64,000 bases of DNA from Rhizobium sp. 9140 (GTDB lineage Bacteria > Pseudomonadota > Alphaproteobacteria > Rhizobiales > Rhizobiaceae), in NCBI RefSeq assembly GCF_900067135.1, contig NZ_FJUR01000002.1:795501-859500 (forward strand), read 5' to 3'. A program made the position numbers and the translations under genes. The notes under the pieces were generated by a model that was not told where the DNA came from, did no database searches, and worked only from the letters and a program-made list of their open reading frames with translations. Below, one piece after another: positions 39,612-48,953 of the stretch (position 1 is the first letter of the stretch; the number at the start of each line of letters is the position of its first letter).

Positions 39612-39660
39612 GTTATAAAAGTCGTAATAATATAATAATGGAACAAAATTGGAGGACTTC

Positions 39661-41190
39661 ATGATGCGCCTGAAAACTGCGTTCTTCCTTGCAAGCGCGC
39701 TCGTCGCACTTCCATCCTTTGTTGCGGCCCAGGAAAGGGGCGGCGTCATCAATGTTGCGACGATCGGCGAACCGCCGACACTCGACCCCATGGCCTCCAC
39801 GGCCGATCTCGTGGGTATCGTTTCCCAGCATATGTTCGAGACCCTCTACACATTCGACAAGGCCTGGAAGCCGACGCCGCTTCTGGCCGAGAGCCTGCCC
39901 GAGATCAGCGCGGATGGCAAAACCTATACGATCCGGCTGCGCAGCGGCATCACGTTCCACGATGGCTCGGACATGGCGTCGGACGACGTCGTCGCTTCGC
40001 TCGAGCGCTGGGTCAAGGTTGCCTCGCGCGGCAAGCAGGCAGCCGCATTCCTCGACAAGATCACAGCCACCGATCCGCTGACGGTAACGATCACGTTGAA
40101 GCAACCTTACGCGCCGCTCGTCTCCCTGCTTGCTTTCAACAATTCCGCCGCAATCGTCCTGCCGAGCGAGAAACAGGCCGAGCCCATGAAGGACTTCGTC
40201 GGAACTGGCCCCTATATGCTGAAGGAGCGCAAGGCTGACCAGTACATCCAGCTCGCCCGATTCGATGGCTATACGCCGCGGTCCGGCGAGGCCGACGGCT
40301 ACGGCGGCGCGCGTCACCAGTATCTGGATGAAATCCGCTTCGTGCCGGTTCCCGATGCAAACACGCGCGTCGAGGCGGCGATCTCCGGCCAGTACGACTA
40401 TATCGACAGCCTTCCCGTCGAATCCTTCGACAGGCTGAAGGGATCCACGGCATCGGAACCGCTTGTCTTGAAGCCGTTCGGCTATCCGGTCTTCGTATTC
40501 AATACGGCGGAGGGTGTTGCCAAGGACGTCGCCATCCGCAAGGCCATCCGCCAGGCTCTGAGCATGGAAGACATGCTGGCCGCCGCCTTCGGCAGCACCG
40601 ATTTCTACGCGCTCGACGGCGATATCTATCCGAAAAGCTTCGTCTGGAACACGGATGCCGGCGTCGAGGGCCATTACAATCTTGCCGACCCCGAAGGATC
40701 GGCAGAAGCTGCCAAGGCCGCCGGTTATGACGGCAAGCCGATCCGCATCCTGACGAGCCGCCAGTACGAGTTCCACTACAAGATGGCGCAGGTCGCCGCC
40801 GAGTATCTGAAGCTTGCGGGGTTTACCGTCGATCTGCAGGTCGTGGACTGGGCGACGCTCACCCAGCGGCGGGCCGACAAGGGCCTCTGGGACATCTATA
40901 TCACGCACAGCCCTTTTCTTCCCGAGCCCGCGCTGATCGGATCCCTGTCGCCGAGCTCGCCCGGCTGGTGGGACACGCCGCTGCGCAAGCAGACGGTCGA
41001 GGCGTTTTCCGCAGAGGCCGACGAGACGAAGAGGCTTGCTTTGTGGGCCGATGTGCAAAAGGCCATGTACGCGGAAATTCCCTACATGAAGATCGGTGAC
41101 TTCAACGCTCTCGCAGCCAAAAGCAAGAAGGTCGAAGGCGTCGTGCCGGCTCCGTGGCCGTATTTCTGGAACGCATCGATCAGAAAGTAA
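39661..41190 (+). CDS. Oligopeptide-type ABC transporter substrate-binding protein (SBP family 5)
   Basis: 509 residues from ATG 39661, 5 bp after GGAGG. Signal peptide MMRLKTAFFLASALVALPSFVAAQ. The mature protein shows family-5 features: GEPPTLDPMASTADLVGIV, RSGITFHDGSDMASDDVV, and GTGPYMLKE. Such proteins bind oligopeptides, opines or other modified amino compounds in the periplasm. A 96-bp gap separates it from the permease genes, as is common where the binding protein is over-produced. Confidence 0.93.
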   Translation: MMRLKTAFFLASALVALPSFVAAQERGGVINVATIGEPPTLDPMASTADLVGIVSQHMFETLYTFDKAWKPTPLLAESLPEISADGKTYTIRLRSGITFHDGSDMASDDVVASLERWVKVASRGKQAAAFLDKITATDPLTVTITLKQPYAPLVSLLAFNNSAAIVLPSEKQAEPMKDFVGTGPYMLKERKADQYIQLARFDGYTPRSGEADGYGGARHQYLDEIRFVPVPDANTRVEAAISGQYDYIDSLPVESFDRLKGSTASEPLVLKPFGYPVFVFNTAEGVAKDVAIRKAIRQALSMEDMLAAAFGSTDFYALDGDIYPKSFVWNTDAGVEGHYNLADPEGSAEAAKAAGYDGKPIRILTSRQYEFHYKMAQVAAEYLKLAGFTVDLQVVDWATLTQRRADKGLWDIYITHSPFLPEPALIGSLSPSSPGWWDTPLRKQTVEAFSAEADETKRLALWADVQKAMYAEIPYMKIGDFNALAAKSKKVEGVVPAPWPYFWNASIRK

Positions 41191-41286
41191 TCCGGAACCG
41201 GCATCCCGGACGCCGCCGCGGGGCGGCGTTCTCTCATCCAGCGTTCGTCACCTTTGTGTCCCTCGTGGGACCGGAGAGCCAAAGAC

Positions 41287-42228
41287 ATGATCCGCTACAT
41301 CCTCCAGCGGCTGGCCGGCATGATCGTCGTCATGTTCCTGGTCGTGACCATTGTGTTCGTCATCGTTCGCGTCACGCCGGGAGACCCGGCCGCGGTGATG
41401 CTCGGACCCGATGCCTCGGCACAGGATATTGCCGATCTGCGCACGCGGCTCGGTCTCGACCAGTCGCTTCTCGTGCAATATGTTTTCTATCTCGGGCAGA
41501 TGATCAAAGGGGACCTCGGCCAGTCGATCTTCCTCAACATGCCCGTGACGTCGGCCCTCCTCGACCGCGCCGAGCCCACATTCTTCCTGACGCTGTTTTC
41601 ACTGGCGATCGCCTGCGTCATCGCGCTGCCGATCGGCATCTATGCCGCCTATCGGCGAGGGTCCCTCGTCGATCAGGCGGCAACGACCGTCGCGATGCTG
41701 GCGGCTAGTATTCCGAGCTTCTGGCTCGGCCTCATCCTGATGCAGGTCTTCGCCGTCAATCTGAACATGTTTCCCGTTTCCGGCTATGGCGGGCCGGGCT
41801 CGACCTTTCTCGACCGCATGTATCACCTGACTCTGCCGTCCTTTGCGCTCGGGCTCGTCTCCTCGGCGCTGATCCTGCGCTTCACGCGCGCCTCGATGCT
41901 CGACGTGCTCGGTGACGACTATATCCGCACGGCACGCGCAAAGGGCCTGATCGAGCGGAAGGTTGTGCTGAAGCATGCGTTGAAGAACGCGTTGATCCCG
42001 ATCCTCACGGTTATCGGTTTGACCGCCGCAGTCCTCATCTCGGGCGCGGTCGTTACCGAAACCGTGTTCGGCCTGCCCGGCGTCGGAAGCCTCGTCGTCT
42101 CCGCCGTGCTGCGGCGGGACTACCCGGTTATCCAGGGCGCGCTGCTGGTGATCGCGGCACTCTACGTCCTCATCAATTTTGCGATCGACATGCTCTATCT
42201 GCTGATCGATCCGAGGGTGCGCTACTGA
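41287..42228 (+). CDS. ABC transporter permease, DppB-type
   Basis: 313 residues. The family start MIRYILQRLAGMIVVMFLV, the DppB-specific RVTPGDPAAVMLG loop and the EAA-type loop DDYIRTARAKGLIERKVVLKHALKNALIP are present. Six membrane segments. It pairs with the next permease with which it overlaps by one base (TGATG). Confidence 0.94.
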   Translation: MIRYILQRLAGMIVVMFLVVTIVFVIVRVTPGDPAAVMLGPDASAQDIADLRTRLGLDQSLLVQYVFYLGQMIKGDLGQSIFLNMPVTSALLDRAEPTFFLTLFSLAIACVIALPIGIYAAYRRGSLVDQAATTVAMLAASIPSFWLGLILMQVFAVNLNMFPVSGYGGPGSTFLDRMYHLTLPSFALGLVSSALILRFTRASMLDVLGDDYIRTARAKGLIERKVVLKHALKNALIPILTVIGLTAAVLISGAVVTETVFGLPGVGSLVVSAVLRRDYPVIQGALLVIAALYVLINFAIDMLYLLIDPRVRY

Positions 42229-43103
42229 TGACAGATATCTCCATCACAACCAAGCCGCCTGCCAGCGATGCCGCAAGGTTCTTCCGTCGCTTCCTGCGGC
42301 GCAAGACGGTTGCCGTCGGGCTCGGCATCCTCGTTCTCTTCGTGCTGCTCGCGGTGCTCGCCCCGTGGATCGCACCCTATTCGCCCTCGAAGCTGTCGAT
42401 CGTCAACCGGCTGAAGCCGCCGGGCGAGATCTTCTGGTTCGGCACGGACGAGTTCGGTCGCGACGTCTTCTCCCGCACGATCTACGCCGCGCGGCTTTCC
42501 CTGCTCGTCGGTGCCGCCGTCGTGGTGCTCTCGGCCGTGATCGGCGTCACGCTCGGGCTGCTCGCCGGCTTCTTCCAGCGGCTGGACACGCCCATCGCCC
42601 GGCTGATCGATGCGATGATGGCCTTTCCGGACATCCTGCTGGCCATCGCGCTGGTCGCAGCCCTCGGCCCCTCGCTGACGACCGTGATCGTGGCATTGTC
42701 GATCGTCTACGCGCCGCGGCTCGCCCGCATCGTCCGCGCCTCGACGCTCGTCATTCGCGAACTGCCCTATGTCGAGGCGGCGCAAGCACTCGGCATCTCC
42801 ACCTTCCACATCATGACGCGGCACGTGCTGCGCAATCTCCTGTCGCCCATCCTCGTACAGGGAACGTTCCTCTTCGCCAGCGCCATGCTCGCCGAAGCCG
42901 GCCTGTCGTTCCTCGGCCTCGGCGTCAGCCCCGATGTCGCGACCTGGGGCACGATGATCTCCGCCGGACGCCAGTATATCGGGCAGGCCGGCTGGATGAC
43001 CTACTTCCCCGGCTTTGCCATTATTCTCTCCGTCCTGTCGCTGCAAATGGTCGGCGATGGGTTGCGGGACATGCTCGACCCCAGACTTCAGAAGGACGTG
43101 TGA
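42228..43103 (+). CDS. ABC transporter permease, DppC-type
   Basis: 291 residues. FGTDEFGRDVFSRTIYAARLS and YVEAAQALGISTFHIMTRHVLRN are DppC signatures; six membrane segments follow an N-terminal FFRRFLRRKTVAVGLG helix. The amidohydrolase starts one base after the stop, so transport and hydrolysis are co-expressed. Confidence 0.94.
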   Translation: MTDISITTKPPASDAARFFRRFLRRKTVAVGLGILVLFVLLAVLAPWIAPYSPSKLSIVNRLKPPGEIFWFGTDEFGRDVFSRTIYAARLSLLVGAAVVVLSAVIGVTLGLLAGFFQRLDTPIARLIDAMMAFPDILLAIALVAALGPSLTTVIVALSIVYAPRLARIVRASTLVIRELPYVEAAQALGISTFHIMTRHVLRNLLSPILVQGTFLFASAMLAEAGLSFLGLGVSPDVATWGTMISAGRQYIGQAGWMTYFPGFAIILSVLSLQMVGDGLRDMLDPRLQKDV

Positions 43104-43104
43104 C

Positions 43105-44334
43105 ATGACCGGCGAAAACCAGAAGCCGCTCCTCCTTTCCAATGTCAGGCCAATGGCCTTCGGCCAGCCCGAATCCGGCCATGCCGGCAGCCCGGGAGCC
43201 GACGCAGCGACCGACATTCTCATCGGCGAGGACGGACGCATCGCAGCCATCGGCCAGGGACTCGCGGTGCCGGACGGCACGGAGCGCGTCGATGGAAAAG
43301 GTGCGTGGATGTCCCCCGGCTGGATCGATCTTCACGTTCATATCTGGCACGGGGGCACCGACATCTCGCTCCGTCCGTCCGAGTGCGGCGCCGAGCGCGG
43401 CGTGACCACGCTGGTGGATGCAGGATCGGCCGGTGAAGCGAACTTTCATGGCTTCCGGGAGTATATTATCGAGCCGTCGAAGGAGCGCATCAAGGCGTTC
43501 CTTAATCTCGGTTCGATCGGGCTCGTTGCCTGCAATCGTGTTGCCGAACTTCGCGATATCAGGGATATCGACCTCGACCGGATCATCGCGTGCTATGCCG
43601 AAAACAGCGAGCACATCGTCGGCATCAAGGTGCGCGCAAGCCACGTCATCACCGGGTCGTGGGGCGTAACCCCGGTCAAGCTCGGGAAGAAGATCGCCAA
43701 GATCCTGAAGATCCCGATGATGGTGCATGTCGGCGAACCGCCGGCTCTCTACGACGAGGTGCTCGAAATCCTCGGCCCGGGCGACGTGGTCACGCACTGT
43801 TTCAACGGCAAGGCCGGCTCGAGCATCATGGAGGACGAAGACCTGTTCGATCTCGCCGAGCGCTGCGCTTCCGAAGGCGTGCGGCTCGACATCGGCCATG
43901 GTGGGGCGTCCTTCTCCTTCAAGGTGGCGGAAGCGGCGATCGCGCGCGGGTTGCTGCCGTATTCGATCTCGACCGACCTTCACGGCCATTCGCTCAATTT
44001 CCCCGTCTGGGATCTCGCGACCACCATGTCGAAGCTGCTCTCCGTCGGCATGCCGTTCGACAAAGTGGTGAATGCCGTCACGCATGCACCCGCCGACGTC
44101 ATCAAGCTCTCGATGGAGGACAGGCTTGCCGTCGGTGCGCGGGCGGATTTCACCATCTTCGACCTCGTCGATGCCGACCTCGAGGCAACCGATAGCAATG
44201 GCGACGTCTCGCGCCTCACCCGCCTGTTCGAGCCGCGTTTCGCTGTCATCGGTGCCGAGGCGATCGCGGCCAGCCGATACATTCCGAGAGCCCGCAGGCT
44301 CGTGCGCCACAGCCACGGTTACGCGTATCGCTGA
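43105..44334 (+). CDS. Amidohydrolase/deacetylase-family metallohydrolase (EF_0837-like)
   Basis: 409 residues. Dihydroorotase-type metal site: HVHIWHGG (HxH), a probable carbamylated Lys in GIKVRASH, MMVHVGEPP, THCFNGKAG and the final Asp in STDLHGHS. This group of metallo-amidohydrolases is commonly found next to SelA-like PLP enzymes, as it is here. It probably removes an N-acyl group from an imported amino compound in the cytoplasm. Start ATG 43105 follows GAAGGACGTG. Confidence 0.87.
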   Translation: MTGENQKPLLLSNVRPMAFGQPESGHAGSPGADAATDILIGEDGRIAAIGQGLAVPDGTERVDGKGAWMSPGWIDLHVHIWHGGTDISLRPSECGAERGVTTLVDAGSAGEANFHGFREYIIEPSKERIKAFLNLGSIGLVACNRVAELRDIRDIDLDRIIACYAENSEHIVGIKVRASHVITGSWGVTPVKLGKKIAKILKIPMMVHVGEPPALYDEVLEILGPGDVVTHCFNGKAGSSIMEDEDLFDLAERCASEGVRLDIGHGGASFSFKVAEAAIARGLLPYSISTDLHGHSLNFPVWDLATTMSKLLSVGMPFDKVVNAVTHAPADVIKLSMEDRLAVGARADFTIFDLVDADLEATDSNGDVSRLTRLFEPRFAVIGAEAIAASRYIPRARRLVRHSHGYAYR

Positions 44335-44365
44335 GGCCGACAAACTGCATGACACAGGAGTTCTC

Positions 44366-44863
44366 GTGACACATCTTTCCACCTTCGCCGATCCGAAGAC
44401 GACCACGCCCTATCAGCGGCTGGCCGACCTCGGCATCGAGCTTCCGCCCGCACCGCCGCCCATCGCCAATTTTCTGACCCATGTGATCGAGGGAAACATG
44501 CTCTATCTCTCGGGGCAGGGGACCCGCGAGGCGGACGGGCGCATGCGCACCGGCAAGGTCGGCGCGGAGATCAGCACCGAGGCGGCCTATGACGATGCGC
44601 GTCTGGTCGGCATCAACCTTATTGCCGTGATGCACGAGGCGCTTGGCGACCTGTCTCGCGTGAAGCAGGTGGTGAAGCTGCTCGGAATGGTCAACGCCGC
44701 ACCGGAGTTCCGGGATCACCCGAAGGTTATCAACGGCTGCTCGGACCTCATCAACGCTGTCTTCGGAGAGGCCGGTCGGCATGCCCGGTCGGCCGTCGGC
44801 TTCGGCTCGCTTCCCGGCAACATCACGGTGGAAATCGAAGCCATTGTGGCGCTTACGGATTGA
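44366..44863 (+). CDS. RidA family protein (imine/enamine deaminase-like)
   Basis: 165 residues from GTG 44366, 5 bp after CAGGAG. YLSGQGTREADGRMRTGKVG, the AYDDARLVGINLIAVMHEAL helix and RSAVGFGSLPGNITVEIEAIVAL are typical of the longer RidA branch. RidA proteins hydrolyse reactive imines released by PLP lyases, which fits the nearby SelA-like gene. Its end overlaps the convergent IclR gene by 11 bp. Confidence 0.9.
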   Translation: MTHLSTFADPKTTTPYQRLADLGIELPPAPPPIANFLTHVIEGNMLYLSGQGTREADGRMRTGKVGAEISTEAAYDDARLVGINLIAVMHEALGDLSRVKQVVKLLGMVNAAPEFRDHPKVINGCSDLINAVFGEAGRHARSAVGFGSLPGNITVEIEAIVALTD

Positions 44864-45707
44864 TGCCGTGAGGAGACGTTCCGTGCTGCCGCCAGCCCAT
44901 CAGCGCCTCGATCCGCGCCGCCGACGCCTTCACACGGTCGGCATAGCCGGCCTTGTCGGCAAAAGCCTTCTGTTCGGGAAGGACGATGGAGATGGTCGCG
45001 ACGCAATTGCCGTTGCGATCGACGATGGGCGACGCAATGCACGCGACCGCATAGTCGGATTCGCCGGCCTGGATGGAGAGCCTCTCCTCGAACGCCGTTC
45101 GCGCAGCGTCCGACAGGGTCTCGGCATCGACCGCGGCTCGGCCGGTCGGCGACATGCGGGCGCCACGACGGAAGAGTTCGACGCGCTCGGCTTCCGGCAT
45201 ATGCCCGACGAGCAGCCGGCCGGAGGCCGTCCAGTTGAGCGGCACACGGGTGCCGACCCGCGACGCGACCTGGAAATGGCTCGGCCCGTCAGCCATGGCG
45301 AGCACCAGCATGTGCTCTGCATCGCGACCGCAGACCTGCACCGTCTCGCCCGCGTCCCGGCAGAGGTCGTGCATTTCCTGCGTGGCGACGCTCATGAAAT
45401 CCAGCGAACGGGCATAGGCAAGACCGTAGTGGTAGAGTCTGGATCCCAGCCACAACGTCCCGTCGCCATTCCGAGCAAGAATGTTCTTTTCCACAAGGTC
45501 GTCGATGATGACATAAACCGTGGAAAGTGGCGCGCCGACAGCCTTGGCAATGGCGTAGGCGCCGGCCGGGGCGCCCGTCTCGTAGAGATGATCGATGACC
45601 TGAAGAGCCCGGTCGATCCCGCTGACGCGCGAGCGGCGCACGCTTTTTTCCGTGGTTTCGGAAACCGGTTCCGAGGCTTGCCTGTTCACAACAATCGTCC
45701 CGCTCAT
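44853..45707 (-). CDS. IclR-family transcriptional regulator
   Basis: 284 residues. The N-terminal winged helix (VSGIDRALQVIDHLYETGAP to STVYVIIDDLVEKNIL, about residues 29-75) binds DNA; the C-terminal ligand domain ends in YAVACIASPIVDRNGNCVATISIVLP. It stands between the amidohydrolase-RidA genes and the divergent SelA-like gene, so it very likely controls the whole cluster. A palindrome lies just upstream of its start. The inducer may be the imported compound. Confidence 0.93.
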   Translation of the reverse strand: MSGTIVVNRQASEPVSETTEKSVRRSRVSGIDRALQVIDHLYETGAPAGAYAIAKAVGAPLSTVYVIIDDLVEKNILARNGDGTLWLGSRLYHYGLAYARSLDFMSVATQEMHDLCRDAGETVQVCGRDAEHMLVLAMADGPSHFQVASRVGTRVPLNWTASGRLLVGHMPEAERVELFRRGARMSPTGRAAVDAETLSDAARTAFEERLSIQAGESDYAVACIASPIVDRNGNCVATISIVLPEQKAFADKAGYADRVKASAARIEALMGWRQHGTSPHGINP

Positions 45708-45714
45708 CCGTCCT

Positions 45715-45740
45715 GTCTATTGCAGTATTATGGCATAGAC
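45715..45740. promoter_or_regulatory. Candidate IclR operator
   Basis: Imperfect inverted repeat with GTCTATTGC at one end and GGCATAGAC at the other, in the 91-bp gap between the IclR gene and the divergent SelA-like gene. Position and symmetry suit control of both promoters. There is no second identical copy to support it. Confidence 0.45.
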
Positions 45741-45798
45741 TCTGAAAGAGCAAGAGATGCCCGCGCCGTCACGACGTCGCGCAGCCTGGAGAACGACC

Positions 45799-46995
45799 AT
45801 GTCCGCTGATATTCTAACGACCCTCGGCCTTCGCCCTGTGATCAACGTGTCGGGAACGATGACGAGCCTTGGCGCGTCGATCGTCGTGCCGGAAGCCATT
45901 GCCGCCATGGCGGCGATCCTGCCGCATTTCGTGGAGATCAACGCGCTGCAACGTCAGGCGAGCGCCGTGATCGCCCGCATGACCGGCGGGGAGGCGGGCT
46001 TCATTACGGCGTCGTGCTCCGCCGGCGTGAGCCTTGCCGTCGCCGGAACCATTACGGGGCCTGATCTCCTTGCGATCGAGCGGCTGCCGGAAACAAACAC
46101 CGAGAAAAACGAGGTGCTTCTGCAGATGGGGCATGTCGTCAGCTACGGCGCTCCGGTCGATCAGGCCATCCGCATCGCAGGTGGCAAGGTCGTCATGATC
46201 GGCCAGGCAACATCGACGCATCGCTATCACATGGAAAATGCCATCACCGAAAGGACCGCAGCGGCCGTCTACGTGGTGTCGCATCATGTCGTCGATTATG
46301 GTCTTCTGAACCTGAAGGAATTCGTCGAGATCGCCCATGCGAGGGGCGTGCCGGTGATCGTGGATGCGGCATCCGAATACGATCTGAAACTCTTCCTCGC
46401 GCAAGGGGCCGATATCGCGCTCTACTCGGGCCACAAATTTCTTGGCGGACCCACCTCCGGTATCGTTGCCGGTCGAAAGGATCTGGTCCGCAACGCCTTC
46501 CTGCAAAACATGGGCATCGGGCGCGGCATGAAGGTCGGTAAGGAGAGCATCTACGGCGCGATGGCGGCGCTGGAGGCATGGGAGACGCGTGATCACGCGG
46601 GTATCCGGGCTCGGGAAACAGGTGCTCTCGCGCTCTGGAAGGAAACGCTCGACGGTCGGCCAGGTGTCACCGCGCTGATCGAACCCGATCCGACGGACAA
46701 CCCGCTCGACCGCATGCGTGTGATCATCGATCCACAGGAGGCACATATTACGGCCTGGGATCTTGCAGCAGCGCTGCGATCGGGCGACCAGCCGATCATC
46801 GTGCGGGATCACGAGGTCGAGCACCGCTATTTCTACCTCGATCCGTGCAATCTGCATCCGGGTCAGGAGCATATCGTTGCCACCCGTCTCGCCGAGGAAC
46901 TCGACAAGGCGCATGCCTCCAACGCGATGATTGCAACCCCGATCGAAGACCTCAGCCGTCACCGCTTCGACGGGATGCTGCGTTGGCCGGACTAG
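45799..46995 (+). CDS. SelA-like PLP-dependent lyase/aminotransferase-fold enzyme
   Basis: 398 residues from ATG 45799, after GGAGAA. It resembles the SelA-like branch of fold-type I PLP enzymes: [47 protein letters not shown] and the PLP-binding Lys213 in [12 protein letters not shown]. Relatives include D-glucosaminate-6-phosphate ammonia-lyase and other amino-acid dehydratases. It would act on the free amino compound made by the amidohydrolase, with RidA clearing an imine or enamine product. It is not a selenocysteine synthase: no selenium genes are nearby. Confidence 0.88.
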   Translation: MSADILTTLGLRPVINVSGTMTSLGASIVVPEAIAAMAAILPHFVEINALQRQASAVIARMTGGEAGFITASCSAGVSLAVAGTITGPDLLAIERLPETNTEKNEVLLQMGHVVSYGAPVDQAIRIAGGKVVMIGQATSTHRYHMENAITERTAAAVYVVSHHVVDYGLLNLKEFVEIAHARGVPVIVDAASEYDLKLFLAQGADIALYSGHKFLGGPTSGIVAGRKDLVRNAFLQNMGIGRGMKVGKESIYGAMAALEAWETRDHAGIRARETGALALWKETLDGRPGVTALIEPDPTDNPLDRMRVIIDPQEAHITAWDLAAALRSGDQPIIVRDHEVEHRYFYLDPCNLHPGQEHIVATRLAEELDKAHASNAMIATPIEDLSRHRFDGMLRWPD

Positions 46996-47027
46996 AGCAT
47001 CAGCGCGACACGTGGAAGACAGAAACG

Positions 47028-48887
47028 ATGGGAATGATCATGACGACGCAACAGGCCCACACCCGTCAGACCACGCCGGCAGAGGCGCAACCGGTGCTCT
47101 CCGTCGAGGCGCTGCGAACGTCGTTCCGCGTCGAAGGCGCGTGGAAACCTGTCGTCCGCGATATCTCCTTCACCATCGCGCCTGCTGAGACCGTGGCGAT
47201 CGTCGGCGAGTCCGGGTCCGGCAAGAGCGTCACGTCGCTGTCGATCATGCGGCTTCTACAGCCCGAGACGAGCCGCATCGAGGGGCGGGTCATGCTGGGG
47301 GGCCGCGATCTCCTGTCCTTGCCCGAGCCGGAGATGCGCAAGGTGCGCGGCAACGATGTCGCGGTGATTTTCCAGGAGCCGATGACCAGCCTCAATCCGC
47401 TGTTCACGATCGGCGACCAGATCTCGGAGGCGATCCTTTGCCACACGGCGATGAGCAAGGCGGACGCGCGCGCCGAAACCGTGCGCATCCTTGAAAAGGT
47501 TCGTATTCCCTCGGCAGCCTCGCGCTTCGACGAATATCCGCACCGCTTCTCCGGCGGCATGCGGCAGCGCGTGATGATCGCAATGGCGCTCGCGACCAAG
47601 CCGAAGCTGCTGATCGCCGATGAGCCGACGACGGCGCTCGACGTGACGATCCAGGGTCAGATCCTCGATCTCATCCGGATGTTGCAGGACGAGGAGGGCA
47701 CGTCCGTCCTGTTCATCACGCATGACATGGGCGTGGTCGCCGAGATTGCCGACCGGACCGTCGTCATGTATCGCGGCGAGCAGGTGGAAACGGGACGCAC
47801 GACCGACATCTTTCACCGAGGCCAGCATCCCTACACCCGCGCGCTTCTGTCCGCCGTGCCCGTGCTCGGTGCCATGCAGGCCTATCGCCGGCCCTTGCGT
47901 TTTCCAATGGTCGATCCGGCGACCGGACTGTCCGACGTCCCGGTCGACGTCGCCGATACCGTCATTGCCTCCGGCGAGCCGATACTTCAGGTCCGCAATC
48001 TCACCAAGCGCTTCGACATCCATACCGGTCTTCTCGGCAAGGTGAGCGGGCGTGTACATGCGGTCGAAAATGTTTCCTTCGACCTGCGCGCCGGTGAAAC
48101 CCTGTCGCTGGTCGGCGAATCCGGATGCGGAAAGTCTACGACAGGACGTGCCATTCTGCGCCTGATCGAGCCAAGCAGCGGTTCGGTTCTGGTCGAAGGC
48201 CGCGAGGTTCTGACCCTTCCGAAGCGTGAGCTGCGCGAGATGCGCAAGTCCGTGCAGATGATCTTTCAAGATCCGTTCGCCTCGCTCAATCCACGCATGA
48301 CGGTGGGAGCCGCGATTGCCGAACCGTATCTCGAGCACCGCATGGGCGGTTCGCAGGAGGCGAAAGCCATGGTCGCCGATCTTCTCGAGAAGGTCGGCCT
48401 TGCGCCGGACATGGCGTCGCGTTATCCGCACGCGTTCTCGGGCGGTCAGCGCCAGCGGATCTCGATCGCGCGTGCGCTCGCCCTTTCTCCCAGAATCATC
48501 GTGGCGGATGAGAGCGTTTCGGCACTCGATGTCTCGATCAAGGCGCAGGTCATCAACCTGATGCTCGACCTGCAGCAGAGCCTCAACCTTGCCTTCCTGT
48601 TCATCAGCCATGACATGGCCGTCGTCGAGCGCGTCAGCCACCGCGTCGCCGTCATGTATCTGGGAGAAATCGTGGAGATCGGGCCGCGGAGCGCCGTCTT
48701 CGGCAATCCCCAGCATCCCTATACGAAGAAACTGATGTCCGCCGTGCCGGTCCCGGATCCCGACCGCCGGCGTGAGACGCCGATGGCCGCTGCCGAGGAA
48801 CTGAGGAGCCAGATCCGCCCGGCAGATTACGTGCCGGTGCAGCGGGAATTCCGCGTCGTTTCCGAGGGGCACCTCGTCGCCATCTAG
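47028..48887 (+). CDS. Dual ATP-binding protein of the oligopeptide-type importer (DppD-DppF fusion)
   Basis: 619 residues from ATG 47028 (47034 and 47040 are alternatives; GGGA precedes 47040). Two complete nucleotide-binding domains: Walker A GESGSGKS near residue 60 and GESGCGKST near 365, signature motifs FSGGMRQRV and FSGGQRQRI, and Walker B LLIADEPTTALD and IIVADESVSALD. The second domain's DES instead of DEP is a mild oddity. It powers the 41-43 kb permeases. The fusion resembles GsiA-type proteins. Confidence 0.93.
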   Translation: MGMIMTTQQAHTRQTTPAEAQPVLSVEALRTSFRVEGAWKPVVRDISFTIAPAETVAIVGESGSGKSVTSLSIMRLLQPETSRIEGRVMLGGRDLLSLPEPEMRKVRGNDVAVIFQEPMTSLNPLFTIGDQISEAILCHTAMSKADARAETVRILEKVRIPSAASRFDEYPHRFSGGMRQRVMIAMALATKPKLLIADEPTTALDVTIQGQILDLIRMLQDEEGTSVLFITHDMGVVAEIADRTVVMYRGEQVETGRTTDIFHRGQHPYTRALLSAVPVLGAMQAYRRPLRFPMVDPATGLSDVPVDVADTVIASGEPILQVRNLTKRFDIHTGLLGKVSGRVHAVENVSFDLRAGETLSLVGESGCGKSTTGRAILRLIEPSSGSVLVEGREVLTLPKRELREMRKSVQMIFQDPFASLNPRMTVGAAIAEPYLEHRMGGSQEAKAMVADLLEKVGLAPDMASRYPHAFSGGQRQRISIARALALSPRIIVADESVSALDVSIKAQVINLMLDLQQSLNLAFLFISHDMAVVERVSHRVAVMYLGEIVEIGPRSAVFGNPQHPYTKKLMSAVPVPDPDRRRETPMAAAEELRSQIRPADYVPVQREFRVVSEGHLVAI

Positions 48888-48892
48888 AGCGG

Positions 48893-48922
48893 TCTATGCG
48901 CGTTCACTGGAGCGCGCATAGA
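48893..48922. terminator. Hairpin between convergent genes
   Basis: Perfect 10-bp inverted repeat TCTATGCGCG / CGCGCATAGA with a 10-nt loop, 6 bp after the ATPase stop and 32 bp before the end of the convergent chemoreceptor gene. No T-tract, but the position suggests a bidirectional terminator. Confidence 0.55.
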
Positions 48923-48953
48923 CGCCGGCAACGATTGGCGACGTCCACGGATT

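Noticed and set aside
45799..46995. Selenocysteine synthase (SelA)
   Set aside because: The protein is of the SelA-like metabolic branch; no selB, selD or selenocysteine tRNA is nearby and its neighbours are an amidohydrolase and RidA.
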